Source: Parvibaculum sp.
Lineage (GTDB): Bacteria > Pseudomonadota > Alphaproteobacteria > Parvibaculales > Parvibaculaceae
Assembly (NCBI RefSeq): GCF_030651915.1
Contig: NZ_JAUSBV010000005.1
Span: 1-64,000 of the forward strand
DNA: 64,000 nucleotides
Reading direction: 5' to 3'
The position numbers and the translations under genes were made by a program. Each line of letters starts with the position of its first letter. Positions within the stretch are counted from its first letter, which is position 1. The notes below the pieces were generated by a model. It did no database searches and had not been told where the DNA came from. It was given only the letters and a program-made list of their open reading frames with translations. Positions 53,623 through 63,924 of this stretch are shown piece after piece.

Positions 53623-53981
53623 ACGGGATGTTCGAGCGCGTTGAGGCCGGGACTTTCAGCGTACATCCAACCTTTGAAAATGGCATGCGGCTGCACCTCG
53701 CCGGTGCCGGGGTCGAGTTGATGAACCTCAACATAAGCGGCCGTACGCGGTGTCTCTTCGGGCGGCGCCTTGTGACAGGCCCGCACCAGCACTTCGAGGG
53801 CGCCATAGCGCTGCGGCGTATCGACGGTAGCGGCGAAACTCGTGGCGCGGGCGGTGATCTTGTCGAGGCCGCTGAATATGGCGACCGTGTATTTCTCCGC
53901 ATGGGCGGGCGCCGGCATAAACATCAGCATCGCGACGACGGTCGCGCATGAAGCCGAAAATCCTGAATAACGCATCGGCAT
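53559..53981 (-). CDS. DUF2155 exported protein
   Basis: This protein of about 140 residues has a signal peptide (about 1-28, PAPAHA). The DUF2155 domain contains [38 protein letters not shown]. The conserved GWM-SPxLxxLEHPVYDxW block makes it easy to recognise. Its role is unknown. Start is 53981 (GGGA just before) or 53975. Its 3' end overlaps aat tail-to-tail by 64 bp. Confidence 0.85.
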   Translation of the reverse strand: MPMRYSGFSASCATVVAMLMFMPAPAHAEKYTVAIFSGLDKITARATSFAATVDTPQRYGALEVLVRACHKAPPEETPRTAAYVEVHQLDPGTGEVQPHAIFKGWMYAESPGLNALEHPVYDIWVVDCRNSSGEAPAGNE

Positions 53982-54029
53982 TTCCCTGACGGGTATTGTT
54001 ACGGGCTCATACGGAGCCACGGACGAAAC

Positions 54030-54479
54030 CTATTCGCCGCCGCCCGTCGAGAAGACAGCCTGGCCGATCAATCCCATCAGATCGACCGATCCTTGCGTGA
54101 ACATGATCTGGCTGCCATCGGCCAGATAGTCGAGGCTGCCGCCTGGCGTCAGCGAAATGTAGCTGCCGCCGAGCAGACCGTCGCTGGCAATCTTGGCGCT
54201 GGTGTCGTCGGGAATTTTGACATTGCGCGCGAGATCGAGGGTGACGACCGCCTGATAGGTGTCCGTGTTCAAGCGCTGCGAAACGACGGTGCCGATCTTG
54301 ATGCCCGACAGACGCACATCCGAACCATTGGCCAGGCCATCGACGGCGCTGAACTCGGCGGTGACCTTGTAGCCGGCGCTGCTGCGCATGCCCGACGTCG
54401 TGTAGCCGTAAAAAAGAAAGAGCGCGGCAACGACGACAACGATGGTGCCGATCAGGGTTTCGACGAGATTGCTTTGCAT
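54030..54479 (-). CDS. mlaD: MlaD-type MCE-domain lipid transport protein
   Basis: This 149-residue protein has one N-terminal membrane helix (about 6-28) and one MCE domain (YKVTAEFSAVDGLANGSDVRLSGIKIGTV... LLGGSYISLTPGG). MlaD forms a hexamer that passes phospholipids between the membranes with MlaFEB. No mlaE, mlaF or mlaC is here; the gene sits between NDUFA12-like and DUF2155 genes. The orphan position makes the exact complex uncertain. Confidence 0.88.
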   Translation of the reverse strand: MQSNLVETLIGTIVVVVAALFLFYGYTTSGMRSSAGYKVTAEFSAVDGLANGSDVRLSGIKIGTVVSQRLNTDTYQAVVTLDLARNVKIPDDTSAKIASDGLLGGSYISLTPGGSLDYLADGSQIMFTQGSVDLMGLIGQAVFSTGGGE

Positions 54480-54513
54480 GTCAGTCCTCGGAAAATCGGT
54501 TTCGGGGCCGCGC

Positions 54514-54912
54514 CTATTCGGGCCGCCACGCCTGATAGTCGCCAGTGGCGCCGGGGCGGTGGCCGCCCTTGTGCAGGCTGCCTTGGGGGCGCCATGCCCG
54601 GGAAGTGCCGGTGAGGTTGGGCACATGCGGCTTTTCCCACTCATGTGCGACATAGCCGTCTTCAGTGGGCGGGACATCGACCGTGTGATGGAGCCAGCCG
54701 TGCCATTCGGGCGGCACGCGCGATGCTTCGGCAAGACCGTTATAGATCACCCAGCGGCGCACATAACCGTCGATGGCGGTGCCGTCCTTCGCCTCAAAAT
54801 AGCGGTTGTCCTGTGCATCCGTGCCGACAAGACGGCCCTTGCGCCACGTGTAGAACCGGGTGCCCATGGTCTGTCCGTTCCACCAGGTGAACACTTCCTG
54901 CAGCAGCGTCAT
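54514..54912 (-). CDS. NDUFA12-family complex I accessory subunit
   Basis: This 132-residue protein matches the NDUFA12/B17.2 family: LQEVFTWWNGQTMGTRFYTWRKG, VGTDAQDNRYFEAK, RRWVIYNG.AEASRVPPEWHGWLHHT. This supernumerary NADH:ubiquinone oxidoreductase subunit is found in alphaproteobacteria and mitochondria. I chose the ATG at 54912 over an upstream in-frame ATG. It probably leads the transcript NDUFA12-mlaD-DUF2155. Confidence 0.92.
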   Translation of the reverse strand: MTLLQEVFTWWNGQTMGTRFYTWRKGRLVGTDAQDNRYFEAKDGTAIDGYVRRWVIYNGLAEASRVPPEWHGWLHHTVDVPPTEDGYVAHEWEKPHVPNLTGTSRAWRPQGSLHKGGHRPGATGDYQAWRPE

Positions 54913-55039
54913 GGGCAAACTATCCTGTTGTACGGGCACGCAAAATCGCATCACCCGACCGATTCCGGCAAGGCCGGAATCCGCGCCGAATATGACACCC
55001 GTTGGAAGGATGGTCCAGACCGAAGGAAGCGCCGGGGCG

Positions 55040-55561
55040 TCAGTCGATCGCCCAGGTCCTGATCTTTTCGGTCTTGCCTCGCCGCATCGCGCTGTCTTGG
55101 ATGATCATCGGCTGGCGGTAGATGTTGCCGGAGACCTCGAATTCACGGTCGTCGTTGAGAACCCAGCCGATACGGTGAAGGAGGCTCGACGGCGTCACCG
55201 GCTTCACCAGGAGATGCGTCGCGCCGATCTCGAAGGCTTCGGTGATCAGGGAGCGCGAGGCGTGGCCGGTCAGGACGATAATGGGGGTAAAACAGACCGG
55301 CTCATTGCCGACGGCGCGGACGCGGCGGATGAACTCACGGCCGTTCATCGGCTGCATTTCCCAATCGGAAATCACCAGATCGATGTCGTAAATATCCAGC
55401 TCGGCGAGGCCCTCGGTACCGTCATGGGCCTGACGCATATAGGTCACCCCAAAGGTATTCAGCATGGTGCGCAACAGCAGCCGCATGCTGCCATTGTCAT
55501 CCACCATGAGAATCCTCAGGTCTTTCAGTTCCTTGCCGAACGCCTTGCTGAGCTCACCCAC
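55040..55561 (-). CDS. CheY-like response regulator
   Basis: This protein of about 173 residues has one receiver domain (about 15-140). The phosphorylated Asp is in LVISDWEMQPMNG, the acidic pair in MVDDN, and the Lys in LLVKPVTP. A tail of some 30 residues holds no DNA-binding domain, so output is by protein contact. No ATG fits. A GTG at 55561, preceded by GGAG, is the likely start, with GTGs at 55573 and 55654 as alternatives. No kinase is adjacent. Confidence 0.82.
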   Translation of the reverse strand: MGELSKAFGKELKDLRILMVDDNGSMRLLLRTMLNTFGVTYMRQAHDGTEGLAELDIYDIDLVISDWEMQPMNGREFIRRVRAVGNEPVCFTPIIVLTGHASRSLITEAFEIGATHLLVKPVTPSSLLHRIGWVLNDDREFEVSGNIYRQPMIIQDSAMRRGKTEKIRTWAID

Positions 55562-55709
55562 GCTGATCTCCACGGGTCCCGGGTGAAAGAGGTAGAGGCA
55601 TTGATAACCGATTCCGGGTTGCGGCTTTGTTAACCGCCGATTCGGGGTGGCCACTTACCAGATATCGCGGGCAGGAAGGCCTGTCCTGCCTACATCTTGT
55701 GACGAGTGC

Positions 55710-55987
55710 TTGACGGGGCATGGTCATCATCCCTAGGATTTCATCTCCCCTCATGGGGCGAGGCGAGAGACAGGCGGACACCCGAAAAGAGCCACGGCTC
55801 GGCGACGAAAGCTCAACGGAATCAACCCTTTAGAAGGGGCGTTCCGGGCGGCGCGGCGCAACGGAAAGCCATGCCCGGGCGGCATGTCGCGACCATGCAA
55901 AAAGCATGGTTCGGCATGATGCGCGGACCATCTCCCGACCCCGCCCGCGAGGGCCAGGTGGGCGAAGTCGAGGAACCGGGGGTCAGG
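55710..55987 (+). promoter_or_regulatory. nrdJ promoter and leader
   Basis: TTGACG (55710-55715), 18 bp, then TAGGAT (55734-55739) is a reasonable sigma70 promoter. The leader to 55987 holds a tight hairpin ACCATGC-AAAAA-GCATGGT (55892-55910). No NrdR box or recognisable cobalamin riboswitch was found. Translation could start earlier in frame, but similarity to NrdJ begins at 55988. Confidence 0.45.
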
Positions 55988-58900
55988 ATGCGTATCCAGC
56001 GTTGTTTCACTGTCGAGGGGCAGTCGCCTTATGAGGGCGTCCCCTTCCGGACGACGGCCAGCGAGATCCGCAATCCGGACGGCTCGGTCGTGTTCCGGCT
56101 GCAGGACATCGCGGTCCCCGCCGAATGGAGCCAGGTCGCCTGCGACGTGCTGGCGCAGAAATATTTCCGTAAAGCCGGCGTTGCCGCCGTGCTGAAGCGG
56201 CTGCCCGAAGACGGCGTTCCCGAATTCCTGTGGCGGCATGCGCCCGACGACGAGGCGCTGGCGGCGCTCCGGCCCGAAGACCGCTTCGGACCCGAGATGG
56301 ACGCCCGCCAGGTGTTCGACCGGCTGGCCGGCGCCTGGACCTATTGGGGCTGGAAGGGCGGCTATTTCGACGGCGAGGCCGATGCGCGGGCCTTTTTCGA
56401 CGAGTTGCGCTTCATGCTGGCGGCGCAGATCGCGGCGCCCAACTCCCCGCAATGGTTCAACACCGGGCTGCACTGGGCCTATGGCATCGACGGCCCGGCG
56501 CAAGGCCATTGGCGCACTGACCCCGACACGGGCGTGACGGCGCGGACGGAGAGCGCCTATGAATTTCCGCAGCCGCATGCCTGCTTCATCCAGAGCGTCA
56601 ATGACGATCTCGTCAACGAGAACGGCATCATGGATCTCTGGGTGCGGGAAGCGCGGCTGTTCAAATACGGCTCGGGCACCGGCTCCAATTTCTCGGACCT
56701 CAGGGGCGAAGACGAAAAGCTGTCGGGCGGCGGCAAGTCGTCGGGGCTGATGAGCTTCCTCAGGATCGGCGACAGGGCGGCCGGCGCGATCAAATCCGGC
56801 GGCACGACGCGGCGCGCCGCCAAGATGGTGATCGTCGATGTCGACCACCCGGACATCGAGGCCTTCATCGACTGGAAGGTGACCGAAGAGCAGAAGGTGG
56901 CCGCGCTCGTCACCGGCTCGAAAATCAACCGCAAGCATCTCAATGCGATCATGCGCGCCTGCGTCAATTGCGAGGCCGATGGCGATGCCTGTTTCGACCC
57001 GAAAAAGAACCCGGCGCTGAAGCGCGAAATCATCGCGGCGCGGAAAGCGCATGTGCCCGAAAACTATGTGCAGCGCGTGATCCAGTTCGCCAAGCAGGGC
57101 TATGACGAAATCGACTTCAAGGTCTATGACACCGATTGGGACTCGGAAGCCTATCTGACCGTGTCGGGGCAGAACTCCAACAACACGGTGCGGGTCAGCG
57201 ACGATTTCCTGCGCGCGGTGGAAGACGATTCCGAGTGGACGTTGACAAGCCGGCTGAACGGCAGCGCCACCAAGGTGCTCCCGGCGCGCGAATTGTGGGA
57301 GAAGATCGGTCACGCTGCCTGGGCCAGCGCCGATCCCGGCATCCAGTTCCACACCACGATCAACGACTGGCACACCTGCCCGGCTTCGGGCCCGATCCGC
57401 GCCAGCAATCCGTGTTCGGAATATATGTTCCTCGACGACACGGCCTGCAACCTCGCCTCGCTGAACCTGATGCAATTCCGCGAGAGCAATGGCCGCTTCG
57501 ACGTCGAGGCCTTCGAACACGCGGTCAAGCTGTGGACCATCGTGCTCGAAATCTCGGTGCTGATGGCGCAGTTCCCGAGCCGCGAGATCGCCGAACGCTC
57601 CTATCGCTTCCGCACGCTCGGCCTCGGCTTCGCCAATATTGGCGGGCTTTTGATGTCCTGCGGCATCTCCTACGACTCCGACGAAGCGCGCGCGCTGACC
57701 GGCGCGATCAGCGCCGTGATGACCGGCGTTTCCTATGCGACCTCGGCGCAGATGGCCAAGGAGCTCGGACCTTTCGCGGGTTATGCCGACAACGCCGAAC
57801 ACATGCTGCGCGTGATGCGCAATCACGCCCGCGCCGCGCATGGGCTGACCTCCGGCTATGACGGCCTCAACGTGGCGCCGGTGCCGCTCGACGCCGCCAA
57901 TTGCCCGCAGCCCGATCTCGTCGATCACGCGCGCGCCGCCTGGGACCTCGCCGTGTCGATGGGCGAGCGCAATGGCTATCGCAATGCGCAATCGACCGTC
58001 ATCGCGCCGACCGGCACGATCGGCCTCGTCATGGATTGCGACACGACCGGCATCGAGCCCGATTTCGCGCTGGTCAAATTCAAGAAGCTCGCCGGCGGCG
58101 GCTATTTCAAGATCATCAACCGCGCCGTACCGCAGGCCCTGCGCACGCTCGGTTATGACGACGCGGCAATCGCCGCCATTGTCGACCATGCGGTCGGCAA
58201 GGGCACGCTGGCCGGCGCGCCGGGCGTCAATCACGAGCGCCTGCGCGCCCGCGGTTTCACCGATGAAAAGATCGAGGCGATCGAGGCGGCGCTGGCCACT
58301 GCCTACGACATCCGCTTCGTCTTCAACAAATGGCAGATCGGCGAAGACTTCTGCACCGGCGTGCTCGGCCTCGATGCCGAGGAGACCGACAATCTCGATT
58401 TCGACATGCTGGGGGCGCTCGGCTTCACCAGGGCCGAAATCGACGCCGCCAATATTCATGTCTGCGGAACGATGACGCTGGAGGGCGCGCCGGGCCTGAA
58501 GCCCGAACATCTCGCCGTTTTCGACTGCGCCAATCCTTGCGGGCGCACCGGCACGCGGGCGCTGTCGGTCGAAAGCCATATCCGCATGATGGCCGCCGCC
58601 CAGCCCTTCATCTCGGGCGCGATCTCGAAGACCATCAACATGCCGAATGCGGCCAGCGTCGAGGATTGCAAGGCGAGCTACATGCTGTCCTGGAAGCTCG
58701 CCTTGAAGGCCAATGCGCTTTACCGCGACGGCTCGAAGCTGTCGCAGCCCCTGAGCGCGCAACTGATCGAGGACGAGGACGGTGAGGCGGAGGAAAGCGC
58801 CGTCGAAACGCTGGTGGCGCAACCGGCGCAGGAGCGCGCCCGCATCGTCGCCGAGCGCGGCGTGGCGCAGCTTGTCGAGCAGGTGAAAGCGGCCGAGCAG

Positions 58901-59713
58901 CGGCGCGACAAGCTCCCCGACCGGCGCAAGGGCTACACGCAGAAGGCGCTGGTGGGCGGCCACAAGGTCTATCTGCGCACCGGCGAATATGACGACGGCA
59001 AGATCGGCGAAATCTTCATCGACATGCACAAGGAGGGCGCCGCCTTCCGCAGCCTCATGAACAATTTCGCCATCGCGATTTCGCTCGGGCTGCAATATGG
59101 CGTGCCGCTGGAGGAATATGTCGAGGCCTTCACCTTCACGCGCTTCGAGCCGGCGGGTCTCGTGCAGGGCAACGACCGGATCAAGAACGCGACCTCGATC
59201 CTCGATTATGTGTTCCGCGAACTCGCCGTCTCCTATCTCGGCCGTTCCGATCTCGGCCATGTCGATCCGAAGGAAATGGCCTTCGACGCGATGGGCGGCG
59301 GCGCCGACGAGGGCAAGGCGCCGGTCCCCGCCTCCACCGTGGTCAGCCCCGGCTATACGCGCAATGCGCAGATGGGGAACCTCTATCTGGTGCGCGGCGG
59401 CGCCGCGGCGGTGGCGCGGGCCGACGTCGCCGAGGCGGTCGCCGCGCCGGCGATGCGCGAGCAGACGGTGAAGGCCGAAGTCATGGCTGCCGGCGCGCTG
59501 ATGCGTTCGGGCAAGGGCGAGACTTACGCCGCCGTCGCCGCCAGCGCCGTCAGCGTTTCATCGGGCGGAAGCGGCGGCATCAGCCGCGTCGCCGAAGCGC
59601 GCATGAAAGGCTATGAGGGCGAGGCCTGCGGCGAATGCGGGAATTTCACGATGGTGCGGAACGGCACCTGCCTGAAATGCGACACATGCGGCGGAACCAG
59701 CGGCTGTAGTTGA
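55988..59713 (+). CDS. nrdJ: vitamin B12-dependent (class II) ribonucleotide reductase
   Basis: This 1241-residue enzyme reduces ribonucleotides with adenosylcobalamin and needs no oxygen or R2 subunit. Signatures are [14 protein letters not shown] at the N-terminus, [29 protein letters not shown] (radical-site region), APTGTIG and NPCG. The C-terminal zinc-ribbon-like [13 protein letters not shown] and CLKCDTCGG provide the redox cysteines. The long form is typical of alphaproteobacteria. It is a single-gene transcript by its surroundings. Confidence 0.95.
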   Translation: MRIQRCFTVEGQSPYEGVPFRTTASEIRNPDGSVVFRLQDIAVPAEWSQVACDVLAQKYFRKAGVAAVLKRLPEDGVPEFLWRHAPDDEALAALRPEDRFGPEMDARQVFDRLAGAWTYWGWKGGYFDGEADARAFFDELRFMLAAQIAAPNSPQWFNTGLHWAYGIDGPAQGHWRTDPDTGVTARTESAYEFPQPHACFIQSVNDDLVNENGIMDLWVREARLFKYGSGTGSNFSDLRGEDEKLSGGGKSSGLMSFLRIGDRAAGAIKSGGTTRRAAKMVIVDVDHPDIEAFIDWKVTEEQKVAALVTGSKINRKHLNAIMRACVNCEADGDACFDPKKNPALKREIIAARKAHVPENYVQRVIQFAKQGYDEIDFKVYDTDWDSEAYLTVSGQNSNNTVRVSDDFLRAVEDDSEWTLTSRLNGSATKVLPARELWEKIGHAAWASADPGIQFHTTINDWHTCPASGPIRASNPCSEYMFLDDTACNLASLNLMQFRESNGRFDVEAFEHAVKLWTIVLEISVLMAQFPSREIAERSYRFRTLGLGFANIGGLLMSCGISYDSDEARALTGAISAVMTGVSYATSAQMAKELGPFAGYADNAEHMLRVMRNHARAAHGLTSGYDGLNVAPVPLDAANCPQPDLVDHARAAWDLAVSMGERNGYRNAQSTVIAPTGTIGLVMDCDTTGIEPDFALVKFKKLAGGGYFKIINRAVPQALRTLGYDDAAIAAIVDHAVGKGTLAGAPGVNHERLRARGFTDEKIEAIEAALATAYDIRFVFNKWQIGEDFCTGVLGLDAEETDNLDFDMLGALGFTRAEIDAANIHVCGTMTLEGAPGLKPEHLAVFDCANPCGRTGTRALSVESHIRMMAAAQPFISGAISKTINMPNAASVEDCKASYMLSWKLALKANALYRDGSKLSQPLSAQLIEDEDGEAEESAVETLVAQPAQERARIVAERGVAQLVEQVKAAEQRRDKLPDRRKGYTQKALVGGHKVYLRTGEYDDGKIGEIFIDMHKEGAAFRSLMNNFAIAISLGLQYGVPLEEYVEAFTFTRFEPAGLVQGNDRIKNATSILDYVFRELAVSYLGRSDLGHVDPKEMAFDAMGGGADEGKAPVPASTVVSPGYTRNAQMGNLYLVRGGAAAVARADVAEAVAAPAMREQTVKAEVMAAGALMRSGKGETYAAVAASAVSVSSGGSGGISRVAEARMKGYEGEACGECGNFTMVRNGTCLKCDTCGGTSGCS

Positions 59714-59790
59714 GGCACACAGACAACGAGGTTTCACCCCGTGCAGGGTGCTCGAGACTCTTTTGCCACCTCGGGACTTTCGGCTGACGC

Positions 59791-59833
59791 TTGACGATTT
59801 CACTTGAAGACGTTTATTGTCAAAGTTGACAAT
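59791..59833 (+). promoter_or_regulatory. tetR promoter with overlapping operator
   Basis: TTGACG (59791-59796), 18 bp, then TATTGT (59815-59820). The perfect dyad ATTGTCAA-AG-TTGACAAT (59816-59833) overlaps the -10 and the start region, as expected for autorepression by the TetR-family protein encoded next. Confidence 0.65.
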
Positions 59834-59855
59834 ATTCGTTTTCGTGAGAGATGCG

Positions 59856-60431
59856 ATGGCACGGCCAAGGGTTGGCGAGGAGAGGCGAGAGGAAATTCTC
59901 GCAGCGTTCGAGACGTGCGTCGTGCGTAAGGGATTCGCCAAAACCACACTGATCGACGTTGCGGAACAGGCAGGCCAACCGCGTTCGCTGGTGCGCTATT
60001 TCATCGGCAACCGGGCGGATATGGTGAGCGCACTGATCGATCGGCTGCTTGAGCGCGGCGAGGCGCAGTTCAGACAATTGCCCTCGGACGGCACGGCCGG
60101 GCAGGCGCTTGACCTGGTGCTCGACACCGTCTTTGCCGACTACACGACCAATATCGTCATCATGGAATTGTGGCATCTCTCGATGCGCGACGCGCAACTC
60201 CGCGCGCGGCTGGCGGCGCTTTATGAGCGTGTGATCTCGGAAGTGGCAGCGCTCATCACGGACGATGAGACGTCCGGTCGGGACCGGGCCTTTGTCGCTG
60301 TGTCGCTGGCGTTCGGCGCGGCCTTTTTCCGCCATCTCGGTCTTGCACCTCATGCGCCGGACACCGTCCGTGCGGCGGCCCTTCATGTGGCGACCCGTCC
60401 TTTTGTCACCCCTGCAAAAACCGGAATCTGA
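59856..60431 (+). CDS. TetR-family transcriptional regulator
   Basis: This 191-residue protein has an N-terminal TetR helix-turn-helix (about 8-55: REEILAAFETCVVRKGF, TLIDVAEQAGQPRSLVRYF) and an all-helical ligand domain. An in-frame start at 59817 lies inside the operator; the ATG at 59856 after GAGAG is better. The serine hydrolase gene begins 4 bp after its stop, so the regulator likely controls itself and the hydrolase. The ligand is unknown. Confidence 0.88.
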   Translation: MARPRVGEERREEILAAFETCVVRKGFAKTTLIDVAEQAGQPRSLVRYFIGNRADMVSALIDRLLERGEAQFRQLPSDGTAGQALDLVLDTVFADYTTNIVIMELWHLSMRDAQLRARLAALYERVISEVAALITDDETSGRDRAFVAVSLAFGAAFFRHLGLAPHAPDTVRAAALHVATRPFVTPAKTGI

Positions 60432-60435
60432 CGCC

Positions 60436-61587
60436 ATGACCGACAAGCACATTACCGATCTCGCCCTGTTCACAGGCAAACCCCAATATGAGAATTTTTC
60501 CCGCTTCAAGGAGATGCTGCCTGTCTCCCGCATGGCGGCGTCCTCAGCGCCATATCAATTTGCGGATGGCCAGACGATCGCCTTGCCTGCGACCTATGCG
60601 TTCGAAGGCGAGGAGCGGTCATCGGACACTTTCCTCACGGAAACCGACACGTCCGCAGTGCTGGTGCTCAAGGACGGCGCAGTTCGCCATGAGCTTTACC
60701 GGCTGACCGGCGGGCGCGATGTGCAGTGGATATCATGGTCGGTGGCCAAGAGCTTTGTCTCGGCGCTGGTCGGCATCGCGGTCGCCGAAGGTCATATCCG
60801 CGGGATCGGCGACCCGATCAGCGACTATATCAGCGTCGAGCCCGGTTCCGCCTATGACGGGGTGCGTATCAAGGACGTGCTGCAAATGTCCTCCGGCGCG
60901 CGCTGGAACGAGGACTATACCGACACCGGTTCCGACGTGCACCGGCTGGCCGCAGCGATGGCGGGCGTAATGCCGCTCGATACCTTTGTCGCGACGATGG
61001 TTCATGAGGCGGAACCCGGCACTATCTGCCGGTACAATAGCGGTGACACGCAGGCGCTGGGCGGCCTGCTGGTCCGCGCGACGGGCCGCTCGCTGACCGA
61101 TTACATGCGCGAGAAGCTCGTCGAGCCGCTCGGCTTTGAATCTGATGCCTATTGGTTGATCGATGGCGTGGGGATGGAGATGGCCTTTGCGGGTCTCAAC
61201 GTCACCGCGCGCGACTTTGCCAAGCTGGGAGAGCTCTATCGCAACCATGGCCGCTGGGACGGAAAGCAGATCGTGCCGGAAACCTGGGTCCATGCCTCTG
61301 TGCGGGCGGATGCGCCCGCTCATCAGCCGGGCCAACCCATACTCGCCGATCACCCGCTCGATCTGGGCTATGGCTATCAATGGTGGCTTCCGAATGGCGA
61401 TCGCGGCGAATTCAGTGCAATCGGCATCTACAACCAGCTGGTCTATGTCGATCCCTCGCGCGGCGTGACCATCGTCAAGCTGTCCGCCAATCCGGCCTAC
61501 GGCACGAGCATGGATGAGCGCACCAATCGCGAGATGGAAAATATCGCCTTCTTGCGCGCTATCGCGGCGTCTTTTGACATCCAATAA
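60436..61587 (+). CDS. class C beta-lactamase-family serine hydrolase
   Basis: This 383-residue protein has the SxxK nucleophile motif in WSVAKSF, a Tyr-x-Asn-type motif in CRYNSGD and a late GEFSAIGIYNQLVYVDP segment in place of KTG. This is the esterase / 6-aminohexanoate-hydrolase branch of the beta-lactamase superfamily rather than a true lactamase. No signal peptide is seen, so it is probably cytoplasmic. It is an operon with tetR. Confidence 0.85.
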   Translation: MTDKHITDLALFTGKPQYENFSRFKEMLPVSRMAASSAPYQFADGQTIALPATYAFEGEERSSDTFLTETDTSAVLVLKDGAVRHELYRLTGGRDVQWISWSVAKSFVSALVGIAVAEGHIRGIGDPISDYISVEPGSAYDGVRIKDVLQMSSGARWNEDYTDTGSDVHRLAAAMAGVMPLDTFVATMVHEAEPGTICRYNSGDTQALGGLLVRATGRSLTDYMREKLVEPLGFESDAYWLIDGVGMEMAFAGLNVTARDFAKLGELYRNHGRWDGKQIVPETWVHASVRADAPAHQPGQPILADHPLDLGYGYQWWLPNGDRGEFSAIGIYNQLVYVDPSRGVTIVKLSANPAYGTSMDERTNREMENIAFLRAIAASFDIQ

Positions 61588-61960
61588 GGGAAAATCGCCC
61601 CACGATCTTTTCCGCCATTTTCGACCGCTTGCGTCTGCCAGCCATCGGCTCGGTCAACATGTTGCGGCATGTCAGGACAGGCCATGTCGATGCCCTTCAG
61701 ACCCGAAAATAAACTTATCCCCGTCCCCTGTTCCGCCCCCATATTAAGTCCACTCGCTCCACCGAAGGGCGCGTCCGGACTGGCCGAATGCGTGGAGAGG
61801 GTGTCGCGGTCCTGCGGTTTGTGGTGCCAGACCACATTCTCCGGGAGGTCCGAATTGTGAGCCGGACATAACGACCCGGGGACGCCACCGCCGATAAAAG
61901 CGGCTGGAGGTCATGGCTGGTTGGTCGGAACATAAATCCGCGGCGCGCGGGGCGCGCCCG
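61588..61960. other. intergenic region, no gene seen
   Basis: These 373 bp lie between convergent genes. Short inverted GTCCGG / CCGGAC ends about 100 bp apart (near 61770 and 61864) hint at a structured RNA, but no CCA end or T-loop supports a tRNA. A TTATCCCC occurs once (about 61720). No terminator with a T-run was found. Confidence 0.4.
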
Positions 61961-63850
61961 TCAACCGAGATGTTTTGCGAGGGTCTCCAGCAGGGCCGCC
62001 GGGCGGAAAGGTTTGCCGATGTGGTCATCCATGCCGACCTCGAAACAGGCCTCGCGGTCATGCGCCATGGCATTGGCGGTGAGCGCCAGTATCGGGATCG
62101 CGACGCCCATTTCGCGCAGCTTGCGTGTGGCGGTCAGGCCGTCCATCACCGGCATCTGCAGGTCCATCAGGATGAGGTCGAAGGTTTCGTTCTGCATTTT
62201 CTCCACCGCCGCCGCGCCATCGAAGACGAAGGTGGTGTCGATGCCCGCGAGGTCGAGCACGGAGCCGATGACCTTGCGGTTTATTTCATTGTCCTCGACG
62301 ACGAGCACACGGCGGCCGGCCAGCGCGGATGCGGCATGTTTCCTGCCGGTCTCGCATGCCGCCGGCGCGGCGCCGGGTGCGAGCGGCAATTGGACGCTGA
62401 AGACGGAGCCCCGCCCCGGTTCGCTCCTGACATCGATCTTTCCGCCCATCGCTTCCACGAGACGCGAAACGATGGCGAGGCCGAGCCCGGTGCCGTCCAT
62501 CCGCTGGGCGTCCTCATCATTCGCTTGCTCGAACTCCTTGAAGATGAGGCCGATCTTGTCCGCCGGAATACCGCGCCCGGTGTCACGCACATGCAGGACG
62601 AGATCGAGCCCGCTATCGGTAGAGCGCGTTTCCGCGGCAAGCGAAACCTCGCCCGTATCGGTGAACTTCACCGCGTTGCCGATGAGATTGAAGAGAATTT
62701 GCGAGATGCGGTCAGGGTCGCCTTTGAGCCAGACGCGTGCCGACAGCGGCAGCACGGCATTGAAGGCGAGGCCCTTCGCCTCCGCGCGCGCCGCCATCAT
62801 GTCGCAGACATTGCGCAGAAGCGTCTCGGCATAAAAGTCCTTCTTCGCGATCTCGACCCTGCCCGCCTCGAGCTTGGCCATGTCGAGAACATCGTTGATG
62901 ATGGAGAGCAGCATTTCGGCGGAACTGCGCGCGGTGTTGATGAGCGAAAGCTGGTCACCGCTGACGCCGCTTAGTTCCAGCATGTCGAGCATGCCCATCA
63001 CACCAGTCATCGGCGTGCGGATTTCGTGGCTCATGGACGCGAGAAAGGAGTCCTTTGCCGCACTGGCGTGTTTCGCTGCGTCGCGGGCAGCAACAAGTTC
63101 GACGGCAATCCGCTTCTGCGCGGTAATGTCCTGGATTTGCGAGACGAAATAGAGCGGCTCTCCCGCATCCGTGCGCAGGATGGCGACCGCAAGGTGGACC
63201 CAGATGATTTCGCCATCGCTGCGGAAGTAGCGCTTTTCCATCTGATAGGTATTGCGCTTTCCCTCGATGCATTCGTGGAGGAGGTCGAGGTCGCTCTCCA
63301 GATCGTCCGGATGCGTGATATCCTGAAAGGTGAGTTTGAGGAGATCTTTCTCGCTGTATTGAAGCATGTCGCAGATGGCGTCGTTGACCTGGAGCCAGCC
63401 GCCGTCGAGGCCGACAAGCGCGATCCCGTGCGCGGCGCCCTTGAGCGCCATGCGAAAGCGCAGATCGCCCTCGGCATTCGACAGTTCGCCCGAGCAATCC
63501 TGCATCAGCCCGCGAACCGTCGTCCCGCTGCGCTCCGTGCAGAGGATGCGGACGCGGATCGGGCTGCCGGGCAGAGCGAAATCCTCCGTCACGGTGCTGC
63601 CCGCGGCGCAGCTTTCCAGCCAGCGACGCAACTGCGTCCTGGCCGGCAACTGCGCGTCGTGCGCGAGACTGAGACGGCGCGCAACATTGCGCGTGTCGAA
63701 GGTCGGCGAATGAAGTTCGAGATGCTGCGTGAGCAGATCGTAGGACCAGCGGCCGAGGCCGAATGCCTCGACGACAAGGCCCATCGCCCCGTCCGGCGTG
63801 TCGCCGACAGGCTGGTGTCCGGCGGCGGGGTCCGGTCTGGGCGGGTGCAT
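61961..63850 (-). CDS. hybrid histidine kinase with PAS and receiver domains
   Basis: This 629-residue soluble protein has an N-terminal PAS-like segment (about 20-120) and a PAS/PAC domain (about 130-260). The HisKA has the phospho-His in SMSHEIRTPM, and the HATPase_c has the N box LIGNAVKF, DTGRGIP and GTGLGLAI. The C-terminal receiver has LMDLQMPVMDG (phospho-Asp), LALTANAM and GKPFRP. No transmembrane helix is seen, so it senses an internal signal. The ATG at 63850 is chosen. No partner regulator is next to it. Confidence 0.9.
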   Translation of the reverse strand: MHPPRPDPAAGHQPVGDTPDGAMGLVVEAFGLGRWSYDLLTQHLELHSPTFDTRNVARRLSLAHDAQLPARTQLRRWLESCAAGSTVTEDFALPGSPIRVRILCTERSGTTVRGLMQDCSGELSNAEGDLRFRMALKGAAHGIALVGLDGGWLQVNDAICDMLQYSEKDLLKLTFQDITHPDDLESDLDLLHECIEGKRNTYQMEKRYFRSDGEIIWVHLAVAILRTDAGEPLYFVSQIQDITAQKRIAVELVAARDAAKHASAAKDSFLASMSHEIRTPMTGVMGMLDMLELSGVSGDQLSLINTARSSAEMLLSIINDVLDMAKLEAGRVEIAKKDFYAETLLRNVCDMMAARAEAKGLAFNAVLPLSARVWLKGDPDRISQILFNLIGNAVKFTDTGEVSLAAETRSTDSGLDLVLHVRDTGRGIPADKIGLIFKEFEQANDEDAQRMDGTGLGLAIVSRLVEAMGGKIDVRSEPGRGSVFSVQLPLAPGAAPAACETGRKHAASALAGRRVLVVEDNEINRKVIGSVLDLAGIDTTFVFDGAAAVEKMQNETFDLILMDLQMPVMDGLTATRKLREMGVAIPILALTANAMAHDREACFEVGMDDHIGKPFRPAALLETLAKHLG

Positions 63851-63906
63851 TGGAATTCCGATGATTGTCCGAAGCCGGCTGGATGGCGTTGTCTCTTCGC
63901 CTACTA

Positions 63907-63924
63907 TTAACGCGAGGGCGTTAA
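63907..63924. promoter_or_regulatory. palindrome upstream of the histidine kinase
   Basis: TTAACGC-GAGG-GCGTTAA is a perfect 7-bp dyad 57 bp before the kinase start. It may be an operator or a small hairpin in the leader. The two TTAA blocks are 10 bp apart, not the 7 bp needed for CtrA. Confidence 0.4.

Noticed and set aside
55740-55987. Cobalamin riboswitch before nrdJ
   Set aside because: GCCACGG near 55790 differs from the B12 box GCCACTG and other conserved stretches are missing.
55751-59260. Open frame of about 1169 residues opposite nrdJ
   Set aside because: Arg/Gly/Ala/His-rich shadow of the class II reductase, with no domain or ribosome binding site.
61765-61870. Possible tRNA-like fold with GTCCGG and CCGGAC ends
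   Set aside because: No T-loop consensus, no anticodon arm and no CCA end; the D-loop resemblance (CTGGCCGA) is probably chance.
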